From Strigamia acuminata (Eukaryota; Arthropoda; Chilopoda; Geophilomorpha; Linotaeniidae): DNA of 64,000 nt. Of this stretch, positions 24,386 to 39,300 are shown in pieces. A program made the position numbers and the translations under genes. The notes under the pieces were generated by a model. The model did no database searches. It saw only the letters and a program-made list of their open reading frames with translations, and was not told the DNA's origin. Within the stretch, counting starts at the first letter, position 1. Each line of letters begins with the position of its first letter. The DNA lies in contig OX442314.1 in NCBI GenBank assembly GCA_949358305.1, forward strand, positions 16,547,060-16,611,059, given 5' to 3'.

Positions 24386-27300
24386 TATTTTTACTTCCCG
24401 CTCTTAAATTCGCTTTATTTAATGTGAATCGAAGTGACAAGCGTGGAATGAAATGCGAGGAAAACTTACTTGGTAAATGTGGGGAGTTGTCCATTCATTA
24501 TCTTGAGTCTCATAACGATTAAGAAGAGTTTAAATACGACCAATGTTATAATTCTACGACTCGCTTCTCGTAAACTATGAGTGAACGCACTGCTGCTACT
24601 ATTTATAACCATATCTAACATGTGTGGAATGTCTTGAAGCCGTATCTGTAAGATATGGAACAGGATTTAATGCGGAAACTTGGAAAGTGAGGTTTTTTTT
24701 TCGTTTTTTTGTATTTCTTTTAAAAAAAGAGAAAATTTTGAAATATCGCTATTTCATTAAAAGGGGAATTTAGTTACAAAGAAAATAAAAGCACAAAAAA
24801 AGTTGTTGGTCGCATTATTGAGAAACAACTTCTGGTTTTCAATGGATCTTCAATATAAAGCTTTTAAATGTTCCGTTGGGAACAGCAATAGTACCTTTTT
24901 TTATTGAAAAAAAAACCAAAAAAAAAAAAAAGAAAACCTAATTCCTTTGGACAATAGGTTTTCTCCAGACCACAAAGAAAGGGTAGAAAAAAAAGAAAAG
25001 TAATATTTAGAACAAACAATGTTATCAGTGTTGCAACAATTTTGGCACTGCTGTATAATTGGAATTTCCGGAGAAAACCTGTAATAACAAGAAAGCCAAA
25101 GTGTTGTACTTTCATTATCCGTAATCATTTAGATCCGAACAATCTACTTGCAATTGCTTGTAGCGAGGACAAAAAAATATATATATCACCTAACCCAAAA
25201 ACCACCTTATCTTTACTTTCCCCCGCTTTTCAGGTTTAATAGTGTTTGTGTTGGTGGTAGTTATACTCGAAAGCAAGCGATATTAACAACTGATGTTATG
25301 ATTTCTCATCTGCTGCTACTGTTAATTACCTCCTGTATTTCTGAACGTAAAAATTATAACAAAAGAGCAAATTGATGAACAGATGGTATGATCACAAGCT
25401 GTTTCTCGTTTTATGGTTTCTCTGTTATTTTTTCTCACTATACACAATAGCAATTTCTCTATCAAGCATTTTTTTTTTTTTTTTTTTTTGTGACAATCAT
25501 ATTATTATTATTTTTTTGTTGTTGTAAAGATGAAACTTGAGTTAATGAATCTTTTGTTAGCAACGAAAATCAATTTTTGCACAAATATTTCTTTCAATCA
25601 AAATCAAAGCTGTTGGCATCTTTCGTTCGCAAGTAAACAAGACTGGAAGCAATAAAATTTCCATCATATCGCATTCAACTCATTAATCATGCGACGTGAT
25701 TACGAATATTATATCAGTTTTATCGCAAACAACAAGCTTTTGAGTATGAAATGCGTCATTACCGAGTGTGGAAAATTTACATCATTTGTCAAGCGACGAC
25801 CAAAACTTAACTCGTCACATGCAAATCTCTGATGGGAGTGAACATTTTCTCATTTGAAAAGATGTCTAGTACTGCTGCTGCTTTGCCGCTCCAATCAATA
25901 ATTAATCTAAATTGACAGATAGGCCTTAATTGCGTACGAATTGTAAGAAGGTTCACACTTGAAATAATAAAAAAAAAAAGTGTTGAAATACTTGAAGTTT
26001 TCAAAATTGAAATGGTTTGTAAAGGGCGAATTATGTTGCATTAAAAAAGGGTTTTAAAAGCCTTTCGATCAGAGGTTTGAAGTGTTTTCTCGCCTTTTTT
26101 TTTCTTCTTCTTTTATATATTCTTTTTATTCGTGAAAATGCAGCAATGTTAATAATGGCATTCAAACTATTTGTGTAAATTTGTTAAATTTTGAGCGCAT
26201 CACATGGACTCTGTAGAGACCAGTAAATTGCAAGTGGTGTGTTCATAAAATGTTTTAACAAAACAATTTCATTTCCCCAATGAACAATTTTTCCCAAACG
26301 TGCTCTCCATTTCTGCTATAAACTTGAAAAGTTAAAACCATGCCTCGCGAGAATACTACAATAACTTCTTTATGTCCAGGAAAGAGAAGTTGATAATAGC
26401 CAAGAAAAATGCTGATTATAATCTTGGGGAAGTGAAATTATTGGATTGTGTGTAGTGAGTGGGGTGGAGTCATCGGTTTTGCCAATATACACTATGATTT
26501 ATAACTGGAAACCAATTCGCTTAGAAAAAAGGAAGGGGGAGAAAGAAAACAGACGAGGAACTGTATCATAAAACACTTGCCACTAAGGTGCAGATTTGAA
26601 ATAAGATTTAATCAAGTGCTCTTAACTGCGCCAGAAACAATTTTAAAACTGCGTCTTCCTTTGTTTATGACACAACACTGCGCAGATGTTATTGATTAAG
26701 CGAGATTAGCGCTTAAATGATTTGTGTTCAGAATGGATTGATTTAGATTACACAACAAAGATAATGTAGACATGGTTTTACCTTTAAGACGACGCAGATC
26801 TCATAAACTATGCAAACTGTGAGAACCATAATCCCTTGTTCTTTGCAGAGTAATGCGACGGTTGACAATAATAAGGTCGTCAATAAATAGGTCCAGTCTG
26901 AAATAAATAATTGAAATTTTTATGCCTTCTTTGTGGGTGGAGTGCATGAAATATAAACCACACGCTCAATAATTCACGTGTTTTTGAAATTTGGAAAGTT
27001 TTCAATGGATTTTTTTACCATCTGAGCCGGTAAAATTGTGAGAGATGTAATACGAGATGTAATAGGAGTATCTGGTGTAATCGTGTTTGTTTATATTCCA
27101 CTTTTACTGCAGGGTTAACCAGGAAAGCCACGTAAACACTAAACCGCCAATTTTGGTCAAGGTGTGGGTCAATATAATAACATCTAAGGTTGTTATTCAG
27201 TTGTATTCACTACAACTGTAAATCCTCTTCACGTTTAGGTAAATATTTGTGGCTTTGAGGATTCGTATACGAATGGACAGTTAAATTGATTTTTTTCTAA

Positions 27301-30300
27301 AGCTTGTATTTATGTTGTGGAATGTTTGTTTAAATATGAAATCAGCAGTGGTTTTGTAGTTGAGAGACCTAAGGGTTTCAAAAATTGTTCTGAGTTGATA
27401 GATTATCTTCTATACATGCACTTAAAATTGATTATTCGGGATTTTGCCTGGTCGTGGATGGGGGAATGGAGTTCACTGTATCTTTTATTTTATTACCTGA
27501 CGACAATTTGAACGAGCATCGCAGATATGTGTCAGCGAGTCGGTGTGATCTGGATCAAGCTCGAATCAATTGTTTTAACGACTACTGCTGTTAAACCTCG
27601 GAGATCAAGGGTTTTCCTTTAGTTCCGACAGAGAGTCAATGGACTCTATGGTGTCGCTGCAGTTATTGCTTACCCGTGATGTTTGAGTTTGAAAACGAAG
27701 GCGATGTTTATGGAGATAATAAAACAAAAGATAAGTTGAATTTGAAGTCATTTAGCCAAGAGGAATTTTGGGGGGGGAAAGAATTGTGTGGATGTAATTT
27801 CCAGGTCATGTGCTGTTCTTTTCAGAACTTCAATCTAATTACTACGCAGTGGTGGCACCTATTAACAGTTTAAATGCAGAAATTTAAATGGGAGTTGTTG
27901 TGAATCTTTTCAATCCTTTGTTTTTTAATGGGGGAGAAAAAGAAATTGAATGGGAGAAGAAAAATCATATTTTACCAGTTTGTTTTGCTTTTGTTGCCTT
28001 CACATAAGCAAAGAAAGCGGCGAGAAAAAATATTGATGAGAGGAGTTCTGCTCTTGCAACGACGCCTGTAACCTAAAGAAGATAAAAGGAAATTACATTT
28101 GAAATTATAATATCACGATTTTTCAATTCAGTATTGAATAACTGGGACGTGTTTAAAAGAAAAATGTGCGCACATTTACATGATTTCGTTTTGCGCATTT
28201 TTCTCAGACAGATAATAGATTATAAGTTTGAAAAGCGCTATGGTAATAAAATGTTGCGCCGCACGAAATTCCTAATGTAAAGTAAGTTGTTTGCGCACTC
28301 AATTAACCAGGTCGGCACTAATAGAAACTTCTTCCCCTATGGTTGCATTGTCCAATGTAGCAAAGTGAGATTTTCATTTAGATGTATGAATGCAGCATTT
28401 AATGTGATTTTCTTGAAGCTATTCCCTCAAGACAGTCACTCTTGCCAACCACTAAGCACATTACAGCTGTAAATCAAGAGCTTCAATAAATTTGTTTAAT
28501 GCATGTGTTATTACATTTCGGCACGGCTTATACACATAGCTTTGCTCGTGGAAACGTCGCTTTCGTGTCGAGGATTTATCTATTGTCGCTAATGCGGCTA
28601 AGATTGGTGCGCGAAATAAAAAAATTGAATGCGTAATTAGTTGATTTGTCAGGTGTTATTAGGCGCTGATCTTTCTTCGTTTGTCTTAATTTTAATGTAT
28701 TGCGAGAGCGAATTCGGTTGCAGTGACCAGAAAATTAATGGCGAAGATAAACAGTGCTTTTGTGATTATTCATCAGACAAGATTTTAAGTTTATCACGCG
28801 CATGAATTGTTTTGCTGATAAAAGTCTAATTTATTTATTTGCATAACAAAGTTGGAGTTGTATTTGTTCTTTAAGTTGGCACTGAATTGGCTCGTTAATT
28901 GTTAGAAGTTTAGATAAACATCTTCCATTGGATTGCTCAAGTTTACTTCTCAGTAAGATTAGAATCTCAGTAACATGACCGCACAAGTGACCACAATCTT
29001 TACCAGCTGTGCCCATTTTCTTGTATACTCGGACTGTTTGACTATTGCCGACAAATGAACGTAGCTACGCTTAAGTGGAGATAAAAAGGGGAAAACAAAG
29101 GAGAAAAAATGATCGCATTTAAAATGCATGCTAACCGTTTTAAAAATTGTAACCACATTTGGGGAGGATAAAAAAGGAGAATGGGCGAAGTCAAACAGAA
29201 GGGGAAAAAATAAAAATACGACTTAGATGTCGGAATAATGCGAGAGATGAAAATTTAAAAACCAAAAATGTTCTCGAAAATGTTTATTACTCCATTAGAA
29301 TGCGCCATTATCTTAAAGAAGAACGGCCCACATATTCTTCAATTTGCTTTTAAAGACGAGAGATGGAGGTAAAGCGTATGTAAGATTTGGCGTTTGGCTT
29401 TAAGTTTTTTTTTTTTTTTTTTTAAGATTATATTTACTTTTTCCTGTAATACAGTTTTGATATATAAAAGAAAAAAAAATGGTTGGAAATACATCACCTC
29501 CCAGAACCCCAACTTAATAAACTTCCATAGTCATTTCAAGATAGTAAAACTCTCCACAGGGGTACAGCAACATGCATTTGTTAGTGCAGCATGGTTTTTG
29601 TTCCCACAGGGGAATGTGCTGCATGCATGGCTGTACAAGTCCTTGTGGGGTGTTATTTTCCTCAACTTTGTGGGATAAAAACTCGGAAACATGTAATAGC
29701 ACGACTTTCATAAGCGGGGTAGTGTGTGCACGTGCTTCCATTCTTATTTTTCTCTTTCTGTGCGACGAAAATTTGTGAGACTCGAGTAATCTGGTCATGA
29801 GAAGTCAAAAAAAAAAGTTTAATTTTTTTTTTTGGGGGGTTTTTCGATAGTGAGTCGAGAAAAATTTAGATTTTCGCAATGCAAATTGGTATTTAATGCG
29901 TAAAAAAATATATACTTACAGCTTCAGTATGAATAGGATGAATAGCAAACAAAATAGCAGCAACTAAGCTTGGTTTAGGAGACAGAAACAGGTTACAGAA
30001 CCTAGAATGAGGAAAGAAAAAGAGAAAGTTTAATGCATGAGTTTTCACAAAGAAGTGGTGTGTTTGAAGACATAAAATTTTATGGAAGAAACTTCACATA
30101 CAAAAGATCCAGCTCAAAGGTATCTATCGTATTTTCTTTTCTTTCTTTCTTCTTTTTTTTCCTTTTTTTTTTTTTATAAAGGAAATTGCTTTTTGTTTTG
30201 GCATTTTATCTAACATTGAAACTGTACATATTGAGGTTAAAAAGTTATCTATCTATGGGAAAAAAAAATATGTACAGGAAATAGTAAACACCTATTTAAG

Positions 30301-33300
30301 CAAGGCCCAGATAACCCAAGACCCTTCGCCTGACCTCTAATTACACCTCTTGTTGATAAGCAATGCAAATGCGTTCATGAAATGGAGGCCTTTTCTTTGC
30401 GAGTTGGATTCAGGTAAATGGAACTTCCGTTATACTTTGAGCGAGATAAAAGAGATGGAGAAAAAATAGTATTGTCTTTTCATGCGCAGTGAAAAGTAAT
30501 TTTAAAGCGATTTTAAAGTGATACTTTGATGGTTTTCCAACACTTATTGGCAAGCATAATTACTTTTATGCGTAGTGGTTGGTTTGATTCCACTTCATGG
30601 ACATTAAAAATTGTTATTATTAATTAAATCTTTAATAATTACGGGCATTAAATGCACAACAACAACAGCATTTTGCAGAGATTTCATTCTGAGATGCGTG
30701 TCGATGAAAATTTATAGCAATGCCCGCATAGGAGGCAAAAGGTATTAAAACGTGAATCCGAAAATTGGAAATCGCATTAAAGCCTATTATGGGGAGAAGA
30801 AGAGGAAGAAAAGACGTTTTTAATGACGGGGTGCAAAAATTATATAAGTTGATTACACACAATAATAACATTAGAAGTTTTTATTAGTTCGGAGTCAGCG
30901 TTGCATTAAAAAAGATATAAAATTTCCATTTTCTGATTTTCGCTTGGCCAACTCGAATTTCTTTTACCACTCTCAGACAATGTCCATGGCGGGCTGCAAT
31001 TTCCAAGATTCACTCTGGCTGAAACTGCCCCTTTTTCGAATCGGTTTTCAATTGTGCTTGGCGGACAACTATCTGGAACGGGGTTTTCAAAATAAAGTGT
31101 TCCTCGATACAGCAATTCCTACTCTAGCCTATTGTGCCCTAATATCATGCATTCAGATGGCAGAAAGAAAGAAAGAAAGAAAAGGAAAAAAAAAACATCG
31201 AGCGAATTATGTGTTAGATTTCAATTTAACATTTCGGAGAAAAGCTTTCGATGCGTGGAACTCTAAAAAAGTGCTATTTTCATTCGATCTACGGCTAGAA
31301 ATCTAAATTAAACATCGCGCATCTGCATAAATATTTATACAGAGGTTATGACTCTTAAAGTGTTGAAGCTGTTAAAACAAATGAAGACTTTCTTGATCGT
31401 AATGTGCAAACATGCTCGGTATGTCAATCCACCCGAAGCTAGTGGGCAAATTAATGAAATTCATAGTTGTCTATTCGGCTTGTTGACGAAATCTACAAGA
31501 ATGCAAACAGCGGCGGCCTTTTTATTTTTAATTTAATTCGAACAAAAGCCGTGGTGGAAGAATAAGGGGAAAAAGAGCTGGCGCTAGCACTATTGTGCGA
31601 GTTTAAACTCTTTATTTGCAATTGTATGCGTAACTTTTACTCAGTATTATCACGTCCAATCTTTGCTTCCGCCCCATTTCACATTTGGATGCATAAGGAC
31701 TGTGGGGGGAAAAAAAGCGTCATCTTTTATTGCACAATTTCGAGCGGACTCGAGTGCGACAGTACAGGCGAGCCGAGAGCACCAATTTTGAACATGTTAG
31801 ATGAGCAACAAGGCAAATGAGTGCAATCTATATTTCCATGAAACGGTTTTTTATGATGGAATGATAGTAAATGATGTTTCTACTTGCACTTCTATCTCTC
31901 TCAAGCTCAATTGCTTTGGTCGCAAAGGCCAGTAACACCATTTCTCGCAGCTGTAGAGGCAACTTTCATCTTAGTGAAGGGTAGTAGAGTTGAGATTGGC
32001 AGAACTAAAGTACTTTGAGTTCAAATTGCTTTTTCCCGTCCTTACTTTCACAAACACTTTCTCCTCCCTCGAGAGGCTTGCGAGCAATTCCCAGTGTCCT
32101 AATATAGTGAATATAACTGGGAAGCCCAACTTGTGCGTTGTCCATCTAACGTCCCCTATCCCTAACACGATTGCTGTTTGTTATTGGTCTTATGACAGCC
32201 AAAAGATATTGCGTTTTTACAATTTTCATGCGAGCTCAAACTTAAAACTTATTTTTCCTTTATTTACTTTGTTTCATACTTTTTCATGTCTACTTATTTC
32301 ATACTTTGTCTCCTTCGATGAAGACTTTTTCTATGACAATTTTTGGCATCTCTTTTTTTTTAATACTTTTTGTGTGAAAATTTAACGTTCTATGTGGAAT
32401 TTACATTGTTGTTCTTTTAAATTCGACATTTGAATAATTTGCAAGCAATAAACAATGGCGGAGAAATGTTTTTATTATTGTTTTCAAACTTGAAGAAAAC
32501 ATGGGGAAACTTTTCGGCTGCTTTTCAAAAACAGACACAAAAGAGTAAACAATCTGGTAATTGTGTAGATTCTTGATGTTAGAAATAAAAACACCCTCAA
32601 GTACAATAAGAGCTGCTGGATTCGGAATTGCGTTTTTTTTTCTTTCTATTTCTATTTCTATTTTTTTTTTTGTCACATGATGCAGTGAAATGGAAGCTGA
32701 TACACAGACAATGAGCACTGCAGGCTGCAGGACTGCCCTGGCTTGAAATTATGTTGGAAACTAAATATTATTTTTTCAGTATATTCAGCCAAAAGAAACA
32801 CATTTCACTTGGTTTCCGCAACGCATTCGTACAATCTGTATTCTCTTTGACTTAGATGGGAGTTCCACTTTGTTACTTAATGATTTTTTTTCTTGATCTT
32901 TGGGTTCGGAAAGAAATTTTTAATAAAATTAAGGATTTTATGGGAATCTATATGATCAATTTAGTTGCAAAGCATTGGCAACTTATCCCGCTTTTCAAGC
33001 TTTTCTGCGTATAATTTTGTGATTTATTTTTTTTTCGGTCTTCTTGAGCCATCGAAATTCCATGTTGAGCAAGCGAAGTTTTTTTTTTTTTTTTTTTTTA
33101 CTGACTGCAGCATCTGTGAAATCTCCTCATTATTTTCTTAGAATCCAATGTTTTTATCGTAAAACATGAGTCTCCCGAGATCTCTTTTGCATATTGAATT
33201 TCTATGTTTTTAAGAAAACAGTTTCCAAATTGAAATTGACTTTACCGTGCGAAAAGACAAGCGGCGAAAAAAGCAAAACACTCTGAGGTTTATTATCGTC

Positions 33301-36300
33301 AACGACAATAAATGACGTTTTCAGATGAGACAACATTTCAAAAGTTGACGTCTGACATTGTGGTACACAAACGCGGAGGATGTGTCTCGTCTTGAAAAGA
33401 AATTCGCCATTTCACGTCTGCACGTTTGAATATTGCTTTCTTCACGAGTTAAGATAGCAAATTGTGCAGTTGCTAAGCGCTTATCGTCATCAAGCAACAA
33501 CATTTCTAATGCATTTTAATATCAATTTTCTAAATCCGATAATTGGGTTTTTGGAAAAAAATCCTATTGATTTACAAGAAAAAATTCTTTTTTTTTTATA
33601 CTTTTAGCTGAAAGGATTTTTTTTCTTCCTTTCTTATCCTTTTTAACTGCTGGTCAAACTGACAGAAACTGCAATTCACTTAACTGCATTTGAGATGATG
33701 ATAAATGGCCAATGATGATAGCTATATACACAATGTCCATTCGCTTTTCAGCAGAAATTGCCCTCATTTGTGACCATATCCAATTCATGGCCTCAGTATC
33801 GACTTTGTAGATATTTTAGAGAAAGCCAATACTTGGGCAAAGCCATGAATCCTTTGAAAAAACGGAAAAATTGAAGAAAAAGAAGAAATACAAGAAAGAA
33901 AAACGGGTATTTTATATGAGCCAATTATGAAATAAGTCTATTGCAAGAGTAGACGGATTGAGAAATGTGATCCCCAAATGTAGTTTTTGACCATCACGCC
34001 AGGAATAAGTGGTTATTACTAAGATTTGATGCTCTCGACGTGTGACCAGAAAAAGGGAACCGAAGTCATTCTCAGTTACACAGGGTTGTGATATTTATTT
34101 CATACTTTTTTTTTTCTTTTTTGTTTTTTAACCCATCAATCAAACATAAATGTTTGAATGAAAAATAATGTCAATTTTCTAGTTGCTGCGAAGTCGTTGC
34201 AAAACCTGCGACCTCACAGTTGAGCCCAAGACTTGTAAACAGTTCACTGATCATGTTAGCTTTTTTTATTTTCTTTTTTTCTTCTTCTGCCGACACGAAC
34301 ATGACTTTGCACATTTATTTAGTAAAGTCACGAGTATCAGCTTCGTGCAAACTTTGCAGCTGGGATTTTGTAGTTAGTAATTAGTGAGATAGAAAAAAGA
34401 ATTACGTATAGATTAACAGGATTTTGGTTGTGTTGTTTCGGATAATCAGTATCGGTGGTTACATGTTTGTTCCATCGTACGAATGCAGAATCAATTTCAA
34501 GTGGATCAATAGTGAGCCAAGAATCCTTGTTATTTAATGGGCCTTCCTTTATCTCAACGTTTTGATCTCCAATACATGAAAAGTTTATTTTTTGACGGAT
34601 TCATTTTCACTGCATTAATTATTTGTTTGGGAAAATATATCTTTTGGTTCATCAATAGTGCATCTAACATTTCCATATTTTGGTGTGTTATTGGGTCATT
34701 GAACTCGTCGGAGAGGCAACCCCGAAAAAGTGTATTATAAAGTCAGCGGCCAATCAGGAAATAGATATTGTTAGATACGCGACCAAGATATGGATCTTTT
34801 GTAGCGAGTAAAGTAAATTGAGCAAAGGAGATTTTCTTCCATAACTCAATTTGAGTCATATTCTTCTTGAATAAGAAAAAAAAAAGTAGGGCAGAAAAAA
34901 AATTTGGTTTTTAAATGTAGCTGCTGTCTTTTATGGTTACTCTATTCTACTCGTCTTGGATTGAATAGAAGGGAAAATTAAATTTTTTTTTTTCGTTTTT
35001 ATTTTTATTTTTATATTTTTTAAAATATTTTTCCTAAATTGAATCTGGGAATTAAAAGAGTATTATTTTTTTCCAAACTTGTATTTTTGTCTTGGGAGCT
35101 TAGTTTATTATTATTATTAGAGTTAATTAGTCGAGATGTAAACCAAGATGGGTAAATTTTTTTCTTTTACGATCTTGGGGTTCTTTTTTATGAGTTTCTT
35201 TCTGATTGATTAATTACTCAGTCAAGACTGATAGAGTTCCACAAGGAAGAATTAAAAAAAACAGAATTTTTATGAATTCAGCACTCCGTATTTGACATTT
35301 AGAAAGAAAAGGTTTTTTTTTAAAAAATTTAATAGGATGAGAAATCGGGTCGCCATCTTGATTTAGTGATGTTTCTGTTTACGAGGTTGCAGGTCCCTCG
35401 ATCATTTCCAGGAATGTTTCTACAATTCCTTACAATTGTAATGAACAATTTACAATTCTAATAAATTCTGTGTTAGGCCTAACTAACTACAATTTTCCAT
35501 TCTTGGATCTCATCATGTGATGTCCGGGTTGGTTTCAAATCATTAAGTGTGGTTAAAACAATTGGCTTTGACGTTGCTTTTTGCATGAAGGCATGTCATT
35601 GTTTTTTTTAGTTTTTTTTTAAAATGGTTGCAACACTAACAATTGAAAAAAAATAATTGGAATCAATCAGCAAAGCAAAGTCACTCGGAGCGAGACATGA
35701 AAATAAGAGATTTTGTTCAATTATTCTTAAAAGCCTGTTGCTTTAAGTTTACCTGAAAGTGACAGAGCTGACAAGATTTCTGGCTTTTGTTCTAGCGGGG
35801 AAATGAAGCTACAATTGGATAAGGTATTTGGTTAGAATCTGTGGCTGTGGCCAACTATGGAAGCCAACTTGGATGTGTGAATTGAAAACCGCAGAATATT
35901 TTGTCGACACGTAATAAAAGATTGACTAATGTCGTTTTAACATTTTATTCTGCAAATCTTTCTGTGTTTAAGTGCAGATGTGTTAATTTATTTAAAACTG
36001 GTCGTTAATAAAAAAAAAAAAAAGGAAAAATAAAGATTTGAGCCTGAATAATAATTTTAAACTAATGCGCTTTAGCTAATGCTCGCTGTTAAGCTTTTAA
36101 CATCCTGCAATTCCTACACTAATCTGAAATGTATGCAACAATTATTTCCAGTTAAACCACTCAAATCCAGTGTTCGTTTTGGTTCTGTAGTAAATAATGT
36201 GGGAGGATCGAAAACTTGACGGTCTAAATACGGGTGTGATCAACGTGAGCCTCGCAGAATGGTATTTTAGTGAATGACACTTGACATCAGAGGTCAGTGA

Positions 36301-39300
36301 CAAGAATGAAAAGAGAAAGAAGAAAAAACTTGTTAAGCTTCTTTGTGACGTCTGTGTTGGGAGTGAGGGAAAAAAATGAGGTGATTACAAAAAGAATTGT
36401 CAAAAGAGCAGATCGAAAAAAAAAATGATAAAAATAAAAAAGATATAGAAGTAGAAGAAAAAAGAAAAAAAGAAAAAAAAAATTCGAAACATTCTTTGCT
36501 TTAGTGTTGGGAATTAACCATTTCGAAAAGTAACCAAGTGGTAACAAGAAATGCCTCTTCTGCGTTTGAGTTATAGCCTATAAAATTGCTATACGAGAAA
36601 CAAGGAAATTGTAGAATGAATGGTGTGTTATGAACATTTGTAATAAATCATCATTTTAGGGCAATGGTCTAACTCTTAACCTTATCTAAAGTTTGAAAAA
36701 GTGTAGAAACAAAAATTCAATCCGGCAAAAGCTAAAAGCGCGCCACAGAGTGGCAACTTATGCTCACATATGATTTAATGAATCCCTACTGCGGTCGCAC
36801 TTGTCATGGATAAATTTTCCTTAACGCTTTCCTTGCGATTAAATGCAGCCATAATTTGGGCGAATAGTGAGGGAAATGTTGAACAGTACCTGAGATACAT
36901 AATGCAGACGACACCATGAAGAAGTACATTGACTAGATGGTAGCCCATCGGCTCGAGTTCATGAACAGCATAATTCCAACGAAATGTAAGGACACACAAT
37001 GGACGGTATGATTTGTGGCTTTGCTCCTGTAAAATTGAAAAAGGAAGAGAAAAAATTAAATGTCAGAGAGATGTATGTAAGACAACAAATTACAGCTGTG
37101 CAGTGCTACCAGTAAAATCTTGACGGTCATACAATTTGGTAAGTGTTTGCCTAATGTAGCGAGAGGTCAATTGCGCGGTTTAAATAGCCGACAAAACAAC
37201 GTAAATAAATTTATCTGGCTGCAACATAAATTGCGAACATTTTTCTGGTTCAACTCGATCATAAAAAATTCAATTTTTGTTTTGAGAGGGGAATGTCGGG
37301 GTCTAAGCTACTTACAGTTGGCAAACTTTTTTTTTTTTTTTTTTTTCTAAAAAAAAAAAATATAAATAATGTATTATTATACGGTCGAGGTACTTTTACA
37401 AACTTAATTTTCCATGTTTGATGCAATTACTGAGTTTTTTCCTGCGATCAAGTAAAGGTAAATCGAATAAGTTTAATTTGTATATTTTTATCAAAATTGA
37501 AAAAATACTTTATTCAGTTGTTTTTTTATCTTTTTATTTATTTTATTTTTTCTTTAAAAAAAATATATATTTTTTTACTTCTTCACCTTTTTGCTTTCAA
37601 TCAGACTTAAAAATTTGCAACAGCAGCAGGCGCCGCCTGACGTCGGTAAAGCAATTACTCTCTCATAGGCCTGCAATCAGATGGGCAGCAGGTGTTGGCT
37701 GTTGCTGTAAAAGTAAATTACGAGGCAACAAAGTTCTCTAGACAACAAAAAAATTACTGTAGAGGCAAAGCCAAAAAACCATTTTCACACGGTTTCTTGG
37801 ACTCAAACGGTATTACATTAATAAATGCTACCATTGAGCTCACGCGTTTTGGATTTTACCACTGAGCAATCTTAAAGCGATAAATTATCAATAAATTGAA
37901 CGTGGAGACTTGAAAATGGGAGATTTTTTTTTTTCCACATCGCATCGTTAACTATTTTTTCTCTTTTACGTTTTTCTTTTTCTCATTTTCGGTTTTGTGC
38001 AAACACGAGTTGAATCATTACGAGAAGGAAAAAAAAAATTGGCTTGTTACCATACAACGGTTCGTGTATTGTTTGCATTTTATTTATTTTTGCTTGACTT
38101 TTGTGTTGGAGAAGCCAAATGAGATGCGTGACGTCATCGACCTGCAACATGTTTCCATAGCAACATTGCAATAGCTATTCTTCCACCCACAACACGCCCC
38201 TTATTAGGATTGGGAGATGTTATGAGAATAAACAAACATTTATCATAAGCAATATTATTTGAACGGCTCTGCAAATAACTGTCGTATCACGAATGCCTTT
38301 CCCACTCTTTCAACAATGTGCTATAATTACTCAGCCACTTAAATCCAATTACTTCGAATATTATTTTATCAACAGTCAAGAAATTATCCATTGGATTTGC
38401 TGCTAGGAACGGGAAAAAGTCATTTCCAAGCCATTCGCATCGAGGTTATTTTTTAATAATTTAAGTGCATGCCAAAACCTAATAATAATCCGCCTTTTTT
38501 TAAAAAAAAATAAAGAGAGAAAAAATATGTTTATTTAAGTTTCCATGGTTACATGAAGATTGACTGATTATAAAATTTACATACAAGTGGAGAAAAACCT
38601 TTGGCTCATGAAGTACATGACCTGACTTCTAAAAGTTTGTGGTGTAAAAGAAAAGAAAGGGAAAAAAAGAGTTTCTTAACGTTATATATTCTTTAAGGAG
38701 GGGAAATACGTTGCATAAAATCATAAATTTAGATTTTTTTTTAAAAAAAAATACTTAGTCAGCAGGCTGTTTGGAGGCTTACGGTGAAAGTAATCTAATG
38801 TTGGCTAGAGAATCTCTTTATCATCTGAAAATTCGATTTAGCGTTGACTGCTAAATATTGCATGACACTTTGTGTATTAAGAATAAAAATTGTTGTGAAA
38901 ACAATGAAGAATTTTGAAGGATTTTGTTTATTTTTGCCACTAGAGATTTCCTTCGGCTGCATTGATAGAAATAAAGCGGAAAAACAAGTTTGCAAATTTT
39001 GAGGCAAAATTTAAGTGGTTGGATTGTTATGATACTTCTATTTTCATGAGACGGTATAGATTTTTTTAGCTTTAAAATAAAAATAATAGAAAACCCAAAC
39101 ATCTAAACATAATTTAATCTAAGTATGAAACGTCCCAAGGTGCCTATGCGTCAATGGCAAAAACAAAACTTGCACTGTTTACATGCAAAATTTTAGTTTT
39201 TATATAAAAAATGCACTTTTTATTAACAAATGCACTTTTTACACGCAGAATTGCATATTTAACCTGCAAAATTGCACCTTTTAGATGGAAAATTTCACTT

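Noticed and set aside
30944-31306. 120-codon plus-strand open frame in TMTC3 intron 2
   Set aside because: Opposite strand to TMTC3, low-complexity Lys stretch from an AAAG repeat, no family likeness.
31990-32385. 131-codon plus-strand open frame in TMTC3 intron 2
   Set aside because: T-rich tail gives a Phe-rich end; no recognisable features.
36287-36547. Hydrophobic minus-strand frame resembling a membrane protein
   Set aside because: The Phe/Leu run is the translation of an A- and G-rich low-complexity tract, not a real membrane segment.
38129-38164. Resemblance of X-box plus CRE to the MHC class II X1-X2 promoter module
   Set aside because: Invertebrates lack MHC class II; only generic RFX and CREB/ATF sites can be claimed.
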